The notes: generated by a model from the sequence alone, not told the origin. Shown: positions 26,495 to 37,351, counted from the first letter of the stretch. The stretch: DNA of 64,000 nt from Paenibacillus sp. LHD-38 (GCF_031157315.1 NZ_JAVIFU010000007.1:1-64000), one strand, 5' to 3'. Made by a program: numbers and translations.

Positions 26495-28234
26495 ATGAGC
26501 ATTGTCAGGAAGATCATTCTAGGATATGTCGTCATCATTTTCATCCCCGTGATTGTATTCGGGATCTATTACTACAACCAAATCTACGGAAACTTAACGC
26601 ATCAGCTCGTCGACGGGCGGCAAAAGATTCTCGAACAAGCCTATTCCAACTTGCGGGCGGATATGGTCCGAATTGAATCGATACACAGGCTGCTTCAGTA
26701 CAATCCTTACGTAACCGATTATTTGGACGGGATGTATGAAAGCGAATCTGAAAGCGTATACGCCTATCTTAGATACATAAGTCCATTGTTTACCCAATCG
26801 ATGTTCGTCAACAGCGAAATCGAATCCATCATGATCTATAAACGAAAGGATGAGGTCTTCCCGATTGCAAAGCAATTTCTGGATAAAGATGACATTGATC
26901 CAGCATTGCGGCCAGTCATCGATCATTTGAAGCCGGGAAGCGGGATATGGATTCGGCAGGCGGACGGACAATCCGAGCCTTCATTTATATACTATCAGGA
27001 TATTTATAATAACTATATTACTGAGAAAATAGGCTTGCTCGAAATCAGGATCAGCCACGAAATGATTCGGAAGTTTTATGAGGCGGCAGGCGCCGGAAAC
27101 CATTGGAGCGCCTTGTTGTTCTCGGAGGAAGGCGATTTGTTATTCTCTACAGGCCGGCATTCGACTGCCGATAACCGTGCGTTGATGGAATTGATCGCAG
27201 GCCGGGATGCCGACGGCTATTTCATTACCCGCAAGTCGATTGTCAATCAATTGTACATCGAGGATTTGGGCGTTCGAGTCGTGGTTACCGGTCAGGTCGA
27301 AGACGTATTTCAAACGGTGAGACGGAAGGAAATGTTCCTAATCGCAGCGATTGTCGTTCTTCTCGTCGTTCTATCGGTTATCTATTATTTCCTCGCATCG
27401 ACGATTGCCAAACGTATCCTGCGATTGGCGCGGCATATGCGGACGATTCGCGACGATAACCTAAAAGTAATGATCAACCGTCAGGACAACCAAGACGAGA
27501 TTGGGTTTCTTACTTCAACCTATAATGCGATGATTCAGCGCATGGATGAACTCATTAACAATGTCCACCGTGCCGAAATCCTAAACAAGGAAGCGGCGTA
27601 TAAGGTGCTTCAGGCGCAGATCAAGCCGCATTTTCTATATAACACGCTCGAAACGATCCGGATGCTGGCGGAAGCCAACAATGATAAAGAAGTCGCTGAC
27701 ATTTCGTATTGGTTCGGGCGACTTATGCGGTATAGTTTGTCTTCTCAGAAAGACGATACTGTGCTCAGGAGCGAGATCGAAACGGTCATGTTTTATTTGA
27801 ACATTCACAAGATGCGGGTCCGGGACCGGCTCGACTATCAGTTCGAGATTGTTGCGCAGGCCGACAAGATACAATGCCCCCGGTTTATGCTGCAGCCTCT
27901 TGTCGAGAATAGCGTCATCCATGGATTATCTGTCCTTCGGCCGGTCCAGATCAAGCTGCTCGTCGAGGAGATCGACGGGTATGTCCGCATCGTCATTGCC
28001 GACAACGGAGCAGGCATTCCAATGGATAAGCTCGAAGGAATACAAACGCTCTTGACGCGCGGACTCGATGCAAAAGCGATTCAATCTGATGAGGGAGGCT
28101 TAGGGCTGTACAACGTGAGTGAGCGAATCAAGGCATTCTACGGCGGGGAGTCTCGTCTTGAGATCGAGAGTGAGCGGGGGAAAGGCACGACATTGACGTT
28201 ATTTCTATTGAAAAAGGCGGTATCTGTTACATGA
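26495..28234 (+). CDS. Sensor histidine kinase, YesM family (second locus)
   Basis: Membrane sensor of the second locus. The start ATG 26495 follows GGGGGAG by 6 nt; an in-frame ATG at 26474 is possible but less well supported. The 579 residues begin with a transmembrane helix (VRKIILGYVVIIFIPVIVFG), followed by an extracellular sensor (about 35-285), a second helix (about 288-310), HAMP, the phospho-acceptor H379 in IKPHFLYNTLE, and a HATPase with PLVENSVIHG and DNGAGI. Its stop overlaps the start of the regulator gene by 4 nt, indicating translational coupling. Confidence 0.9.
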   Translation: MSIVRKIILGYVVIIFIPVIVFGIYYYNQIYGNLTHQLVDGRQKILEQAYSNLRADMVRIESIHRLLQYNPYVTDYLDGMYESESESVYAYLRYISPLFTQSMFVNSEIESIMIYKRKDEVFPIAKQFLDKDDIDPALRPVIDHLKPGSGIWIRQADGQSEPSFIYYQDIYNNYITEKIGLLEIRISHEMIRKFYEAAGAGNHWSALLFSEEGDLLFSTGRHSTADNRALMELIAGRDADGYFITRKSIVNQLYIEDLGVRVVVTGQVEDVFQTVRRKEMFLIAAIVVLLVVLSVIYYFLASTIAKRILRLARHMRTIRDDNLKVMINRQDNQDEIGFLTSTYNAMIQRMDELINNVHRAEILNKEAAYKVLQAQIKPHFLYNTLETIRMLAEANNDKEVADISYWFGRLMRYSLSSQKDDTVLRSEIETVMFYLNIHKMRVRDRLDYQFEIVAQADKIQCPRFMLQPLVENSVIHGLSVLRPVQIKLLVEEIDGYVRIVIADNGAGIPMDKLEGIQTLLTRGLDAKAIQSDEGGLGLYNVSERIKAFYGGESRLEIESERGKGTTLTLFLLKKAVSVT

Positions 28235-28947
28235 AAATATTGATTGTGGATGACGAACCTTTAATCCTGCAGGGACTCGTCAAAATCGTCAAAGAGGCCG
28301 CCCCCGACCAAACGGAGGTCATTGCTGGCAACAACGCATACGAAGCGCTGGAGTTAATGAAGAATAATAAGCCTGATGTTACCTTAACTGATCTCAATAT
28401 GCCTGAGATAGATGGATTCGAATTGATCCACGAAGCTAAGCAGCACGATCTATGTCAACGGTTTATTATTTTGACCGGTTATGATGAATTCGAATATGCG
28501 CGCAAGGCGATACGCGCAGGCGTCGTAGACTACTTGCTCAAACCGATCAACAAGGATGAGATTGCCGTATTGCTGCATCAGATATTCAAAGAGCTTCCCA
28601 TTGATGCCGATTCCGATTATCGACACCATGCAGCCAAAATTCTCTCTTACATCGACAGGAATTACTCGCAGGAACTTTCGCTGGATATGCTCGCCGAATA
28701 TATGAATCTGCACCCGAACTATATCTGCAGCCTATTTAAAAAAGAAACCGGGGCGACGTTTATCCATTATTTGAATACCTTGCGTATCAACGAAGCGAAA
28801 AAACTTTTGGTAGAGATCCACCAGATTCCGGTCAATATGATCGGCAGCAAGGTAGGCTATGAAAATCGGCATTACTTCAATAAAGTGTTTAAGAAGTATA
28901 CAGGAGTTACGCCGGGCAAATATCGTGAGGACAGATCTAACAATTAA
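28231..28947 (+). CDS. Short response regulator with AraC-type domain
   Basis: Partner of the kinase with which it overlaps (ATGA). The receiver domain has D54 and K104; the two AraC helix-turn-helix motifs follow almost directly (LDMLAEYMNLHPNYICSLFK and NMIGSKVGYENRHYFNKVFK). At 238 residues it is less than half the size of the YesN-type regulators at 5218 and 48649 because it lacks the long middle region. It probably activates the importer at 22819 and the GH95 gene 20 nt downstream. No GTCG repeat like that of the first locus was found here. Confidence 0.9.
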   Translation: MKILIVDDEPLILQGLVKIVKEAAPDQTEVIAGNNAYEALELMKNNKPDVTLTDLNMPEIDGFELIHEAKQHDLCQRFIILTGYDEFEYARKAIRAGVVDYLLKPINKDEIAVLLHQIFKELPIDADSDYRHHAAKILSYIDRNYSQELSLDMLAEYMNLHPNYICSLFKKETGATFIHYLNTLRINEAKKLLVEIHQIPVNMIGSKVGYENRHYFNKVFKKYTGVTPGKYREDRSNN

Positions 28948-28967
28948 CGGAGCAGGAGTGATTAACG

Positions 28968-31334
28968 TTGAAGTTATTTTATCAAACGCCGGCGGCCAGA
29001 TGGACGGAAGCACTGCCGCTCGGAAACGGACGGCTTGGAGCCATGGTTTTCGGGGGAATCGAGACGGAGCGGTTGCAATTAAACGAGGATTCTCTCTGGT
29101 CCGGTGAGCCGAAAGACGGGACAAATCCAGGTGCGCTAAAGGTAATTCCGGAAATTAGACGTTTAATAAATGAAGGATTGTATGTTGAAGCAGATGAGCT
29201 CAGCAAAGAAGCGATGGGGCCGTATACGCAGTCTTATATGCCTTTGGGGGATTTGGGCCTTCATTTCTATCACGGCAATCTAGCAGATGATTACACCCGC
29301 GAATTGGATCTAGAGACGGCAGCTACAATAGTTCGATATAGGATCGGCGATGTTATCTATAAGCGAACTAGTTTTATATCTAATCCGGACCAGACATTAA
29401 TTATCCGTTTGGAGTCGAGCACGCCAGGCATGTTGAATTTTACGGCGAAATTATGGAGTCCTCTCCAGCATCATACGGACTGGAAGACCGATCGTATTCT
29501 GATGAAAGGAAATGCACCGGTACATGTTGACCCGAATTATTACCGCACAAGCACTCCGATCGTTTATGGAGAAGATGTAGGTATTCATTTTGACGGAAGG
29601 CTTGGCATTAAACTCGAGGATGGAAGCTTATCTACAGATCACGATGGTATGCATGTGAAATCCGCAACAAACGTGACGCTCGTATTCAGCGCTGCGACCA
29701 GCTTTAATGGATTCGATCGTAATCCCGTCACAGACGGGGTGGACCCTGAAGCTATCGCAGAGAAATTTTTAACTGCTGCGCTTGAGAAAAGCTATTCCCA
29801 TTTATACGACTCGCATCTTAAAGATTATCTTCATTTATATCAACGCGTATCACTAGATTTGGGAGAGTCCAATACAGATGCGGACAAGCCGACGGACATT
29901 CGAATATCGCAGTATGGATCAAAGGATAAGAAGCTCGTAGAACTATTATTTCAATTTGGCCGTTATTTGTTGATTTCCAGCTCTAGAAGTGGAACACAGG
30001 CTGCTAATTTACAAGGAATATGGAACAAGGATGTAAGGCCGCCATGGAGCAGCAACTATACGTTAAATATCAATGCGGAAATGAATTACTGGCTTGCCGA
30101 GACTTGTAACTTATCCGAGTGTCACGAACCACTGCTCACATTTACGAGAAACCTGTCACAGACGGGAGCGGATACGGCACGTATAAATTACGGAGCGCGA
30201 GGATGGGTTGCCCATCATAACAGCGATATCTGGTGTCAATCGACGCCGGTTGGTGATTTCGGAGAAGGGGATCCCTCTTGGGCAAGCTGGTTTATGGCCG
30301 CACCTTGGTTATGCCAGCATCTATGGGAGCATTATGCGTTTGGCAGAGATATTGCTTATCTGCGGGAAAAGGCTTATCCGGTTATGAAAGAAGCAGCGCT
30401 CTTCTGCCTCGACTGGCTGCAGGAGGAGCCTGATGGAAGTTTGGCAACCTCGCCTTCGACATCACCTGAACATAAATTTATTACGGAAGAGGGTTCAATG
30501 GCCGCTGTGAGCAAAGGCGCAACGATGGATCATGCCTTAATCTATGAATTATTTACGAACTGCATCGAAGCTGCAGGTGTACTGGAAACGGATGATGCTC
30601 TGCAGAAAGAACTTGCCCATGCAAGAGCAAGGTTAACCCCGTACAAGATCGGGAAGCATGGTCAGCTTCAGGAGTGGCTTCATGATTTCGATGATCAAGA
30701 TATTTATCATCGTCATGTTTCACACTTGTATGGCGTCTATCCCGGTTGTCAGTTGACTCCCGATTCGGAGCTTGAAATGTTCAAAGCAGCACAACGCTCA
30801 CTAGAGAGACGAAGCGATATCGGTACAGGATGGAGCCTTGCATGGAAGCTGAGCCTATGGGCTCGTTTCGGGGACGGGAACCGCGCACACGGTTTAATTG
30901 ACAACGTGTTGAATTTGGTGCGGGAAGATAAGGCTGGCGTTACAGGAGGAGGCGTTTATCCGAACCTGTTCGGTGCTCATCCGCCATTCCAAATCGATGG
31001 TAATTTCGGATTTACCGCAGGTGTTGCTGAAATGCTGATGCAATCGCATACGGGTTCCATTCATCTGCTTCCCGCGCTGCCAGATACCTGGGAGTCCGGA
31101 TCAGTAAAAGGCTTGCGTGCAAGAGGCGGTTTCGAGGTAGATATGGCTTGGAGCAACGGTGTGCTTATTAAAGCCATCATTACGTCGTTAAACGGTGGTG
31201 TTTGCCGCGTTAAGGCAGCATTACCTATTGAAGTGGAAACCGACAACTTGTCAATATCATTTCAAGATGCCGGGAATGGCGTCATTATTTTTGATACGTT
31301 GCCTGGAATGACCTATACGATTAAGCAAGCATGA
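28968..31334 (+). CDS. GH95 glycoside hydrolase (alpha-L-fucosidase or alpha-L-galactosidase)
   Basis: Cytoplasmic exo-enzyme of 788 residues, the normal GH95 length. It begins with the family signature [20 protein letters not shown]. The (alpha/alpha)6 barrel has [10 protein letters not shown] and HHNSDIW in the active-site region, E501 in TSPEH as likely acid and D677 in [12 protein letters not shown]95 enzymes invert alpha-1,2-linked L-fucose or act on L-galactose in rhamnogalacturonan II and xyloglucan; which applies cannot be decided here. The start is TTG with AGGAGTG 7 nt upstream. No signal peptide. The gene is somewhat more AT-rich than the first locus. Confidence 0.9.
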   Translation: MKLFYQTPAARWTEALPLGNGRLGAMVFGGIETERLQLNEDSLWSGEPKDGTNPGALKVIPEIRRLINEGLYVEADELSKEAMGPYTQSYMPLGDLGLHFYHGNLADDYTRELDLETAATIVRYRIGDVIYKRTSFISNPDQTLIIRLESSTPGMLNFTAKLWSPLQHHTDWKTDRILMKGNAPVHVDPNYYRTSTPIVYGEDVGIHFDGRLGIKLEDGSLSTDHDGMHVKSATNVTLVFSAATSFNGFDRNPVTDGVDPEAIAEKFLTAALEKSYSHLYDSHLKDYLHLYQRVSLDLGESNTDADKPTDIRISQYGSKDKKLVELLFQFGRYLLISSSRSGTQAANLQGIWNKDVRPPWSSNYTLNINAEMNYWLAETCNLSECHEPLLTFTRNLSQTGADTARINYGARGWVAHHNSDIWCQSTPVGDFGEGDPSWASWFMAAPWLCQHLWEHYAFGRDIAYLREKAYPVMKEAALFCLDWLQEEPDGSLATSPSTSPEHKFITEEGSMAAVSKGATMDHALIYELFTNCIEAAGVLETDDALQKELAHARARLTPYKIGKHGQLQEWLHDFDDQDIYHRHVSHLYGVYPGCQLTPDSELEMFKAAQRSLERRSDIGTGWSLAWKLSLWARFGDGNRAHGLIDNVLNLVREDKAGVTGGGVYPNLFGAHPPFQIDGNFGFTAGVAEMLMQSHTGSIHLLPALPDTWESGSVKGLRARGGFEVDMAWSNGVLIKAIITSLNGGVCRVKAALPIEVETDNLSISFQDAGNGVIIFDTLPGMTYTIKQA

Positions 31335-31501
31335 TAGAAATTCTCTAAGTATGAAGAAGAGGGAATAAAGACGATATCTGCTCATAAAGCAGAAGGAGCA
31401 TGAAGAAGAAACCGAGGGCATATCATTCTATTAGAGCATAAAGCGTAATAAAAGCAACGGTCGAGCCTGAAGTAGACAGCCATTCCGTGTCCAGTGATTA
31501 G

Positions 31502-31535
31502 AAGCCGATACCTTACCCAGGGTATTGGCTTTTTT
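31502..31535 (+). promoter_or_regulatory. Terminator positioned as a hut-operon attenuator
   Basis: AAGCCGATACC (31502-31512) pairs with GGTATTGGCTT (31521-31531) and runs into TTTTT, a convincing intrinsic terminator. Only about 12 nt separate it from the hutH ribosome binding site and 28 nt from the ATG, too little for a promoter. Transcripts of hutH must therefore pass through it, so it is probably controlled by antitermination. In Bacillus subtilis HutP acts this way, but no hutP gene or clear array of UAG triplets is seen here. The 167 nt between the GH95 stop and this element hold no gene and probably the promoter. Confidence 0.65.
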
Positions 31536-31563
31536 AATTACTCAGAGAAAGGCAGGTGCCAAC

Positions 31564-33105
31564 ATGTTGCCAATGGACGAAAATGCGCTGTCCGTTGACG
31601 GCGGTACGATGACCCTTGAACAAGTGATCCGGGTAGCCCGCTATAAGGAGCGGGTGCAAATCAGTCAAAGCTGCCTTGATCAAATGGCGATTAGCCGGGC
31701 GTACGTCGAGAAGTTGCTTCGCGAGAAGCGGGTGGTATATGGGCTGACGACCGGTTTTGGCAAATTCAGTGATACTTATATTTCGGCGGAAGACACGAAG
31801 CGGATGCAGCTGAATCTCATTCGAAGCCATGCCTGCGGGATTGGACCGCCGCTGACGGAGGAAGCGGTAAGAGCGACCATGCTGCTGCGCGTAAATGCTT
31901 TATCGCTGGGCTATTCCGGCATCCGGCCGGGGGTTGTTCAACTGCTGGTTGATATGTTGAATGCCGGAGTGACGCCGGTCATCCCGGAGCAAGGATCGCT
32001 TGGGGCAAGCGGGGATTTAGCGCCGTTGTCGCATCTGGCGCTCGTGCTGGTCGGCGAAGGAGAAGCCTGCTTTCTCGGCGATCGGCTGCCTGGCAACGAG
32101 GCGATGGCCCAAGCCGGCTTAAAGCCTATCGCGCTGGAGGCCAAGGAAGGTCTCGCCTTGATTAACGGGACGCAGGTGATGACGGGGATCGGGGCGCTCG
32201 CTTGTTATGACGCCGTCAATTTAGCTGGTTGGGCGGATTGTGCGGCGGCGTTAACGGCTGAGGCGCTTCGCGGCATTCGCGACGCTTTCGAACCGTTTAC
32301 CCACGCGCTTCGCCCGCATCCCGGACAGGGACAATCCGCCGCGAATATTCAGCGTTTGACGCAGGGCAGCCGGTTGATGACGGGGCAGGGAGAGTTGCGC
32401 GTGCAGGACGCTTATTCGATCCGCTGCGCGCCGCAGGTTCATGGCGCCAGCCGGGACGCGCTGCGATATATCCAGGAGAAGCTGGAGATCGAAATGAATG
32501 CGGCAACGGACAATCCGCTTATTTTCGCTGCAGAGAATCGTGTCATTTCCGGAGGTAATTTCCACGGTCAGCCGATCGCCTTAGCGATGGATCATCTTGC
32601 CATCAGTGCTTCCGAGCTCGCCAGCATCTCGGAACGCCGTATCGAAAGACTCGTCAATCCGTCTTTGAACGAGAAGCTTCCTCCTTTTCTGGCGAAGGAC
32701 GGGGGCGTCCAGTCCGGCTTTATGATCGCCCAATATACGGCTGCCGCGGTAGTGTCCGAGAATAAGTCGCTTGCGCATCCGGCAAGCGTAGACTCGATCC
32801 CCTCGTCGGGGAACCAGGAGGATCACGTCAGCATGGGGACGATCGCGGCCCGCAAGGCGAATCAGATTGTGTTAAACGCCTATTCGGTGCTAGCTATCGA
32901 GCTGCTGTGCGCAGCTCAAGCCGCCGATTTTCGCGGTCAGGAGAATCTGGGTAAGGGAACGAAATGGATTTATGACCAGTGCCGCGAGTATGTGAGCTTC
33001 ATGGATGAAGACCGCGTGTTGTCAGGCGATATTCGCGTCATGGCGGAATGGATGAGAAAGACCAATGTGCGGGAAGCCATCGCGTCCGTCGTCCGGATTG
33101 AATAA
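31564..33105 (+). CDS. hutH: Histidine ammonia-lyase
   Basis: Converts L-histidine to urocanate and ammonia, the first step of histidine use. The start ATG 31564 fits the family N-terminus and lies after AGGTG; upstream codons fall within the terminator T tract. The 513 residues contain GSLGASGDLAPLSHL, where A148-S149-G150 cyclise to the MIO cofactor. Length matches characterised HutH proteins (about 510). It is the first gene of hutH-hutU-hutI-M20 hydrolase-hutF, spaced 21 nt from hutU. Confidence 0.96.
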   Translation: MLPMDENALSVDGGTMTLEQVIRVARYKERVQISQSCLDQMAISRAYVEKLLREKRVVYGLTTGFGKFSDTYISAEDTKRMQLNLIRSHACGIGPPLTEEAVRATMLLRVNALSLGYSGIRPGVVQLLVDMLNAGVTPVIPEQGSLGASGDLAPLSHLALVLVGEGEACFLGDRLPGNEAMAQAGLKPIALEAKEGLALINGTQVMTGIGALACYDAVNLAGWADCAAALTAEALRGIRDAFEPFTHALRPHPGQGQSAANIQRLTQGSRLMTGQGELRVQDAYSIRCAPQVHGASRDALRYIQEKLEIEMNAATDNPLIFAAENRVISGGNFHGQPIALAMDHLAISASELASISERRIERLVNPSLNEKLPPFLAKDGGVQSGFMIAQYTAAAVVSENKSLAHPASVDSIPSSGNQEDHVSMGTIAARKANQIVLNAYSVLAIELLCAAQAADFRGQENLGKGTKWIYDQCREYVSFMDEDRVLSGDIRVMAEWMRKTNVREAIASVVRIE

Positions 33106-33126
33106 TTGGATTGGAGGTTTGACGCT

Positions 33127-34800
33127 ATGAAGGAACGAGTCGTTCGTGCGCCGCGCGGCGCTGTGCTGAATACGAAGGGCTGGGTCCAAGAAGCGGCGCT
33201 GCGCATGCTGATGAACAATCTGGATCCGGAGGTGGCCGAATATCCGGGAAAGCTCGTCGTCTACGGGGGAATTGGTAAAGCCGCGCGAAATTGGGAGAGC
33301 TTCGATGCTATCATCGATACGCTGAAGCAGCTGGAGGACAACGAGACGATGCTGGTGCAATCCGGTAAGCCGGTCGCGGTCTTCCAGACCCACCGGGACG
33401 CGCCGCGCGTGCTGCTCGCCAACTCGAACCTGGTGCCGGCATGGGCGAATTGGGATACTTTTCACGAGCTGGACAGGAAGGGGCTTATGATGTACGGCCA
33501 GATGACGGCAGGCAGCTGGATTTATATTGGCAGTCAAGGCATCGTTCAGGGCACTTATGAGACGTTCGCTGAATGCGCCAGGCAGCACTTCGGCGGTACT
33601 TTGAAAGGAACGATTACCGTAACGGCCGGCCTCGGCGGAATGGGAGGTGCTCAGCCGTTAGCCGTCACCATGAACGAAGGCGTACTGATCGGGATCGACG
33701 TTGACAAGACACGAATCGAGAAGCGAATTCATTCGAGTTATTGTGATTGCGTACTGGAAAGCCTGGATGACGCGATCTCACTTGCGGTCGAGGCTAGGGC
33801 GGAGGGGCGGGCGTTATCCATCGGTCTGGTCGGCAATGCGGCTGAGGTACTGCCGGAAATGCTGCGCCGCGGATTCATCCCGGATATTATAACGGATCAA
33901 ACCTCGGCTCACGATCCGCTGAATGGTTATTTGCCGGCGGGCTTATCATTGGCGGAGGGCAGCAAGCAACGCGGGGAAGATCCGGCGACTTATGTCAGGA
34001 AGGCAAAAGAGAGCATGGCTGTGCATGTGAACGCGATGCTCGAGATGAAGCGGCTCGGTGCCATCGCCTTCGACTACGGAAACAATATTCGCCAGGTTGC
34101 TTACGATGAAGGTGTGGAGGACGCCTTTTCTTTTCCGGGTTTTGTCCCCGAATACATCCGTCCGCAGTTTTGCGAAGGGCGGGGTCCGTTCCGCTGGGCG
34201 GCGTTATCTGGCGATCCAGAGGATATATACAAGACCGATGAAGTGATCCTGAAGACGTTCGCCCACAATGAACGTTTATGTAAATGGATCCGAATGGCGC
34301 AGGCCAAAATCGCCTTCCAGGGCCTGCCGTCCCGGATCTGCTGGCTTGGCTACGGCGAGCGGGCGTTGTTCGGCCAAATCATTAACGATATGGTCGCTTC
34401 CGGGGAGCTGTCGGCTCCGATCGTGATTGGGCGCGACCATCTTGACGCAGGCTCCGTGGCATCGCCAAATCGCGAGACGGAGGCGATGCGTGACGGCAGC
34501 GATGCGGTCGCGGATTGGCCGATTCTGAACGCGCTCCTCAATACGGCGGCCGGCGCAAGCTGGGTATCGCTGCATCAAGGCGGCGGCGTAGGTATGGGTT
34601 ATTCCATTCACGCCGGCATGGTTGTCGTCGCGGACGGCTCGAAGGAGGCGGAGGCGCGATTGGAACGCGTTTTGACGACCGATCCGGGCATGGGCATAGT
34701 CCGCCATGCGGATGCCGGCTATGATCTGGCAATCGATACCGTTAAGAAGATGGGAATTCGGATGCCGATGGCGGACAGACAGGTGACCGGAAAGGAGTGA
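33127..34800 (+). CDS. hutU: Urocanate hydratase
   Basis: Adds water to urocanate to give 4-imidazolone-5-propionate with tightly bound NAD+ as electrophile. ATG 33127 is chosen because GGAGG (33112-33116) precedes it; an earlier TTG at 33106 lies upstream of that site. The 557 residues begin [12 protein letters not shown], contain the glycine-rich [12 protein letters not shown] for NAD+ and the conserved GYGERALFG with the catalytic region. Length is as in other HutU proteins. Spacing to hutI is 10 nt. Confidence 0.96.
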   Translation: MKERVVRAPRGAVLNTKGWVQEAALRMLMNNLDPEVAEYPGKLVVYGGIGKAARNWESFDAIIDTLKQLEDNETMLVQSGKPVAVFQTHRDAPRVLLANSNLVPAWANWDTFHELDRKGLMMYGQMTAGSWIYIGSQGIVQGTYETFAECARQHFGGTLKGTITVTAGLGGMGGAQPLAVTMNEGVLIGIDVDKTRIEKRIHSSYCDCVLESLDDAISLAVEARAEGRALSIGLVGNAAEVLPEMLRRGFIPDIITDQTSAHDPLNGYLPAGLSLAEGSKQRGEDPATYVRKAKESMAVHVNAMLEMKRLGAIAFDYGNNIRQVAYDEGVEDAFSFPGFVPEYIRPQFCEGRGPFRWAALSGDPEDIYKTDEVILKTFAHNERLCKWIRMAQAKIAFQGLPSRICWLGYGERALFGQIINDMVASGELSAPIVIGRDHLDAGSVASPNRETEAMRDGSDAVADWPILNALLNTAAGASWVSLHQGGGVGMGYSIHAGMVVVADGSKEAEARLERVLTTDPGMGIVRHADAGYDLAIDTVKKMGIRMPMADRQVTGKE

Positions 34801-34810
34801 TACTACCCGT

Positions 34811-36085
34811 ATGCTGTATATCAAGAACGCGGCGCAAGTCGCCACCATAAGCGGGGGCAGCCATGCGCCGAAGACAGGAATAGAGATGGAGAGGCTGAAC
34901 ATCATCGAGAACGGCGGTGTCGTTGTGGATGGTGAACGCATTGTCTTCGTTGGAGCCGACCAAGAGGCTGTGGAGTATGTCTCGCGCCATGGAGGCGAAG
35001 ACGTCAACGTTATTTTGGCTGAAGGAAAGACCGTCACCCCGGGTCTGATCGACCCGCATACGCATGTGGTGTTCGCCGGGTCGCGGGAGCATGAGCTGAC
35101 ACTTCGCCTCCGCGGCGCCACCTATATGGAAATCCTGCAAGCAGGCGGCGGTATTCTGAATTCTACGAACAAAACCCGCGCCGCATCGGAAGCGCAGTTA
35201 ATCGGGGAGACTCGGAAGCGGCTTGACCGTTTCCTTGCCCACGGCGTCACAACGATCGAGGCGAAGAGCGGCTACGGGCTGCGGCTTGCGGATGAATTGA
35301 AACAGCTGCGGGCGGCCCGTTTTCTTCATGACGAGCATCCCGTCGATCTCGTCTCGACCTTCATGGGAGCCCATGCGGTTCCTCCTGAGTACAAGTCGGA
35401 TCCGGATGCCTTCGTTACAATCTTGACGGAGGAAATGATACCTGCTGTCGCCAAAGAAGGGCTGGCTGAGTACTGTGACGTCTTCTGCGAGGAGGGCGTG
35501 TTCACTCCCAAGCAATCGAGGACAATTCTGGAAGCCGGCCTGAAATGGGGGCTGAAGCCGAAAATTCATGCCGACGAAATCGTCCCTTACGGGGGAGCTG
35601 AGCTGGCTGCCGAGATCGGAGCCGTATCGGCCGAGCATCTGCTGCGGGCGTCGGACGCCGGCATTCGGGCAATGGCAGAGAAAGGCGTCATTGCGGTGCT
35701 TCTACCCGGCACGGCCTTCTTCCTCATGACGAAGCCGGCCGATGCGCGGAAAATGATCGAAGCGGGCGTGCCGGTCGCCTTGTCGACCGACCGGAATCCG
35801 GGCTCCAGTCCGACGGAGTCGCTTCTTTTTATGATGAACCTGGCTTGCTTAACGATGCGGATGACGCCTGCCGAAGCGCTGACCGCCTGTACGATCAATG
35901 CGGCTCATGCGATCGGACGCGCGGACCGGATCGGCAGCATCGAGGCCGGGAAGCAGGCGGATTTGGTTATTTTCGATGCCCCGAATATCGAGTATATGCA
36001 GTACCATTATGCCGTTAATTTAACGGAGACGGTTATCAAGAATGGCATTCCTGTCATTGTAAATGGCCAAAGGAACTACGCATGA
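34811..36085 (+). CDS. hutI: Imidazolonepropionase
   Basis: Zinc amidohydrolase that opens the imidazolone ring to N-formimino-L-glutamate. The 424 residues show the metal motif DPHTHVVFAG (two His ligands), KSGYGL, the metal and substrate residues in IHADEI, and the metal Asp in STDRNPGSSPTES. GGAGTGAT overlaps the end of hutU and serves as ribosome binding site. Its stop overlaps the start of the next gene by 4 nt. Confidence 0.95.
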   Translation: MLYIKNAAQVATISGGSHAPKTGIEMERLNIIENGGVVVDGERIVFVGADQEAVEYVSRHGGEDVNVILAEGKTVTPGLIDPHTHVVFAGSREHELTLRLRGATYMEILQAGGGILNSTNKTRAASEAQLIGETRKRLDRFLAHGVTTIEAKSGYGLRLADELKQLRAARFLHDEHPVDLVSTFMGAHAVPPEYKSDPDAFVTILTEEMIPAVAKEGLAEYCDVFCEEGVFTPKQSRTILEAGLKWGLKPKIHADEIVPYGGAELAAEIGAVSAEHLLRASDAGIRAMAEKGVIAVLLPGTAFFLMTKPADARKMIEAGVPVALSTDRNPGSSPTESLLFMMNLACLTMRMTPAEALTACTINAAHAIGRADRIGSIEAGKQADLVIFDAPNIEYMQYHYAVNLTETVIKNGIPVIVNGQRNYA

Positions 36086-37350
36086 AGCGGCTGGCGATTA
36101 ATGCAGCTAGATTGGAGAAAGCCATTCATGAACTCGGCCGAATCGGCGTGAATGAGCAGGGCGGCTTGGACCGGACGACGTTTACGCCTGCGGAGTTAGC
36201 AGCCCGGGACTGGGTAAAAGCGAGAGCGGCGGACCTCGGCTTGGACGTTCGCGTCGACGAAGCGGCCAATATTTGGGCTGTCCGGCGCAGCAAGCACAAC
36301 GCGCTTCCGGCTATAGTATTCGGTTCCCACGTCGATACAGTGCCGAACGGAGGCAAGTACGACGGAGCGCTCGGTGTCTTGTTAGCTTTGGAGGTTATGC
36401 TTGTGCTGAATGAACAGGGCATTCGGACCCGGCATCCACTCGAACTTGTTTCCTTTAGCGCGGAAGAACCGAATCCGTTCGGTTTATCGACATTCGGCAG
36501 CCGGTCGGTTGCCGGCAAGCTGACAAGGCAGGACTTGGAAGGCGTCCGGGACGACACCGGAAGGCTGCTGAATGATGCGCTGCGTCAAGCGGGCGGGGAT
36601 CCGGAGCTTTACGAGCAGGCGCGACGAAAGCCGGAAGAACTCGCTGCTTTTCTAGAAGTGCACATCGAACAGGGGAAGAGACTGCTGAATCGAGGCATTC
36701 CGGTCGGCATTGTAACGGCGATCACGGGAATTTATCGTGAGGAAGTGACGGTAATTGGCGTGCCGAATCATGCGGGAACGACACTTATGCAGGATCGGAC
36801 CGACGCGTTATTGGGGGCGGCCGAAGCGATGCTCGCGCTGGAGCGGGTATGCCTTACGCATCCATCCGATGAAACTGTAGGGACGGTCGGGAAGATCTCG
36901 AACGAACCGAATGCGGCCAATATTATTCCCGGCAAGGTGCATTTTCACATGGAGATCCGCGGGAAAACGAGAGCCGACATCCAGGAAGCGATCGAGAAAT
37001 GGGAAGTGCATGCGGCTCTTATTTGCTCCAGAAGAGGGGTTCGAATCGAGCGTCGTCTGCTGCTGGACCAGCAACCGGTTGCTATGGATCCGCTCGTTGC
37101 CGGGACTTGCGCTTTGCAGTCGGAGAAGCTCGGATATTTGCATGCACCGCTTGGCAGTATGGCCGGACATGACGCGGCGCATATGGCGTCGCTCACCCAT
37201 TCGGGGATGCTCTTCGTCCCCAGCCTGGACGGAAAAAGCCATTGTCCGGAGGAGGAGAGCCGGATCGAAGATATCGAGAAGGCGGGCAACGTTCTTCTTC
37301 ATGCCATTTTGGCGCTGGATGAGAAATTGGATGTGTTTAAGGAGGGTTAG
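36082..37350 (+). CDS. M20-family amidohydrolase (N-carbamoyl amino acid / allantoate amidohydrolase type)
   Basis: Dinuclear metal hydrolase of 422 residues. Metal ligands are visible in GSHVDTVPNGGKYDG, the Glu pair in SAEEPNPFG, VHIEQG, and the C-terminal GHDAAHMASLTHSGMLF. This family cuts N-carbamoyl or N-formyl groups from amino acids and allantoate. The gene overlaps hutI by 4 nt and is followed by hutF, which makes N-formyl-L-glutamate. The pathway then needs a deformylase (normally HutG), and no hutG-like gene is in the operon. I infer that this enzyme does that job. The alternative is a role in hydantoin or purine breakdown, which the operon context does not support. Confidence 0.85.
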   Translation: MKRLAINAARLEKAIHELGRIGVNEQGGLDRTTFTPAELAARDWVKARAADLGLDVRVDEAANIWAVRRSKHNALPAIVFGSHVDTVPNGGKYDGALGVLLALEVMLVLNEQGIRTRHPLELVSFSAEEPNPFGLSTFGSRSVAGKLTRQDLEGVRDDTGRLLNDALRQAGGDPELYEQARRKPEELAAFLEVHIEQGKRLLNRGIPVGIVTAITGIYREEVTVIGVPNHAGTTLMQDRTDALLGAAEAMLALERVCLTHPSDETVGTVGKISNEPNAANIIPGKVHFHMEIRGKTRADIQEAIEKWEVHAALICSRRGVRIERRLLLDQQPVAMDPLVAGTCALQSEKLGYLHAPLGSMAGHDAAHMASLTHSGMLFVPSLDGKSHCPEEESRIEDIEKAGNVLLHAILALDEKLDVFKEG

Positions 37351-37351
37351 C

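Noticed and set aside
34276..35121. Minus-strand open frame across the hutU-hutI junction
   Set aside because: Both genes on the plus strand are certain; the antisense product is Arg/Ser-rich and unrelated to any family.
36911..37351. Upstream extension of the hutF frame into the M20 gene
   Set aside because: The extension reads an alternative frame of a definite gene; GTG 37352 with AAGGAGG is the proper start.
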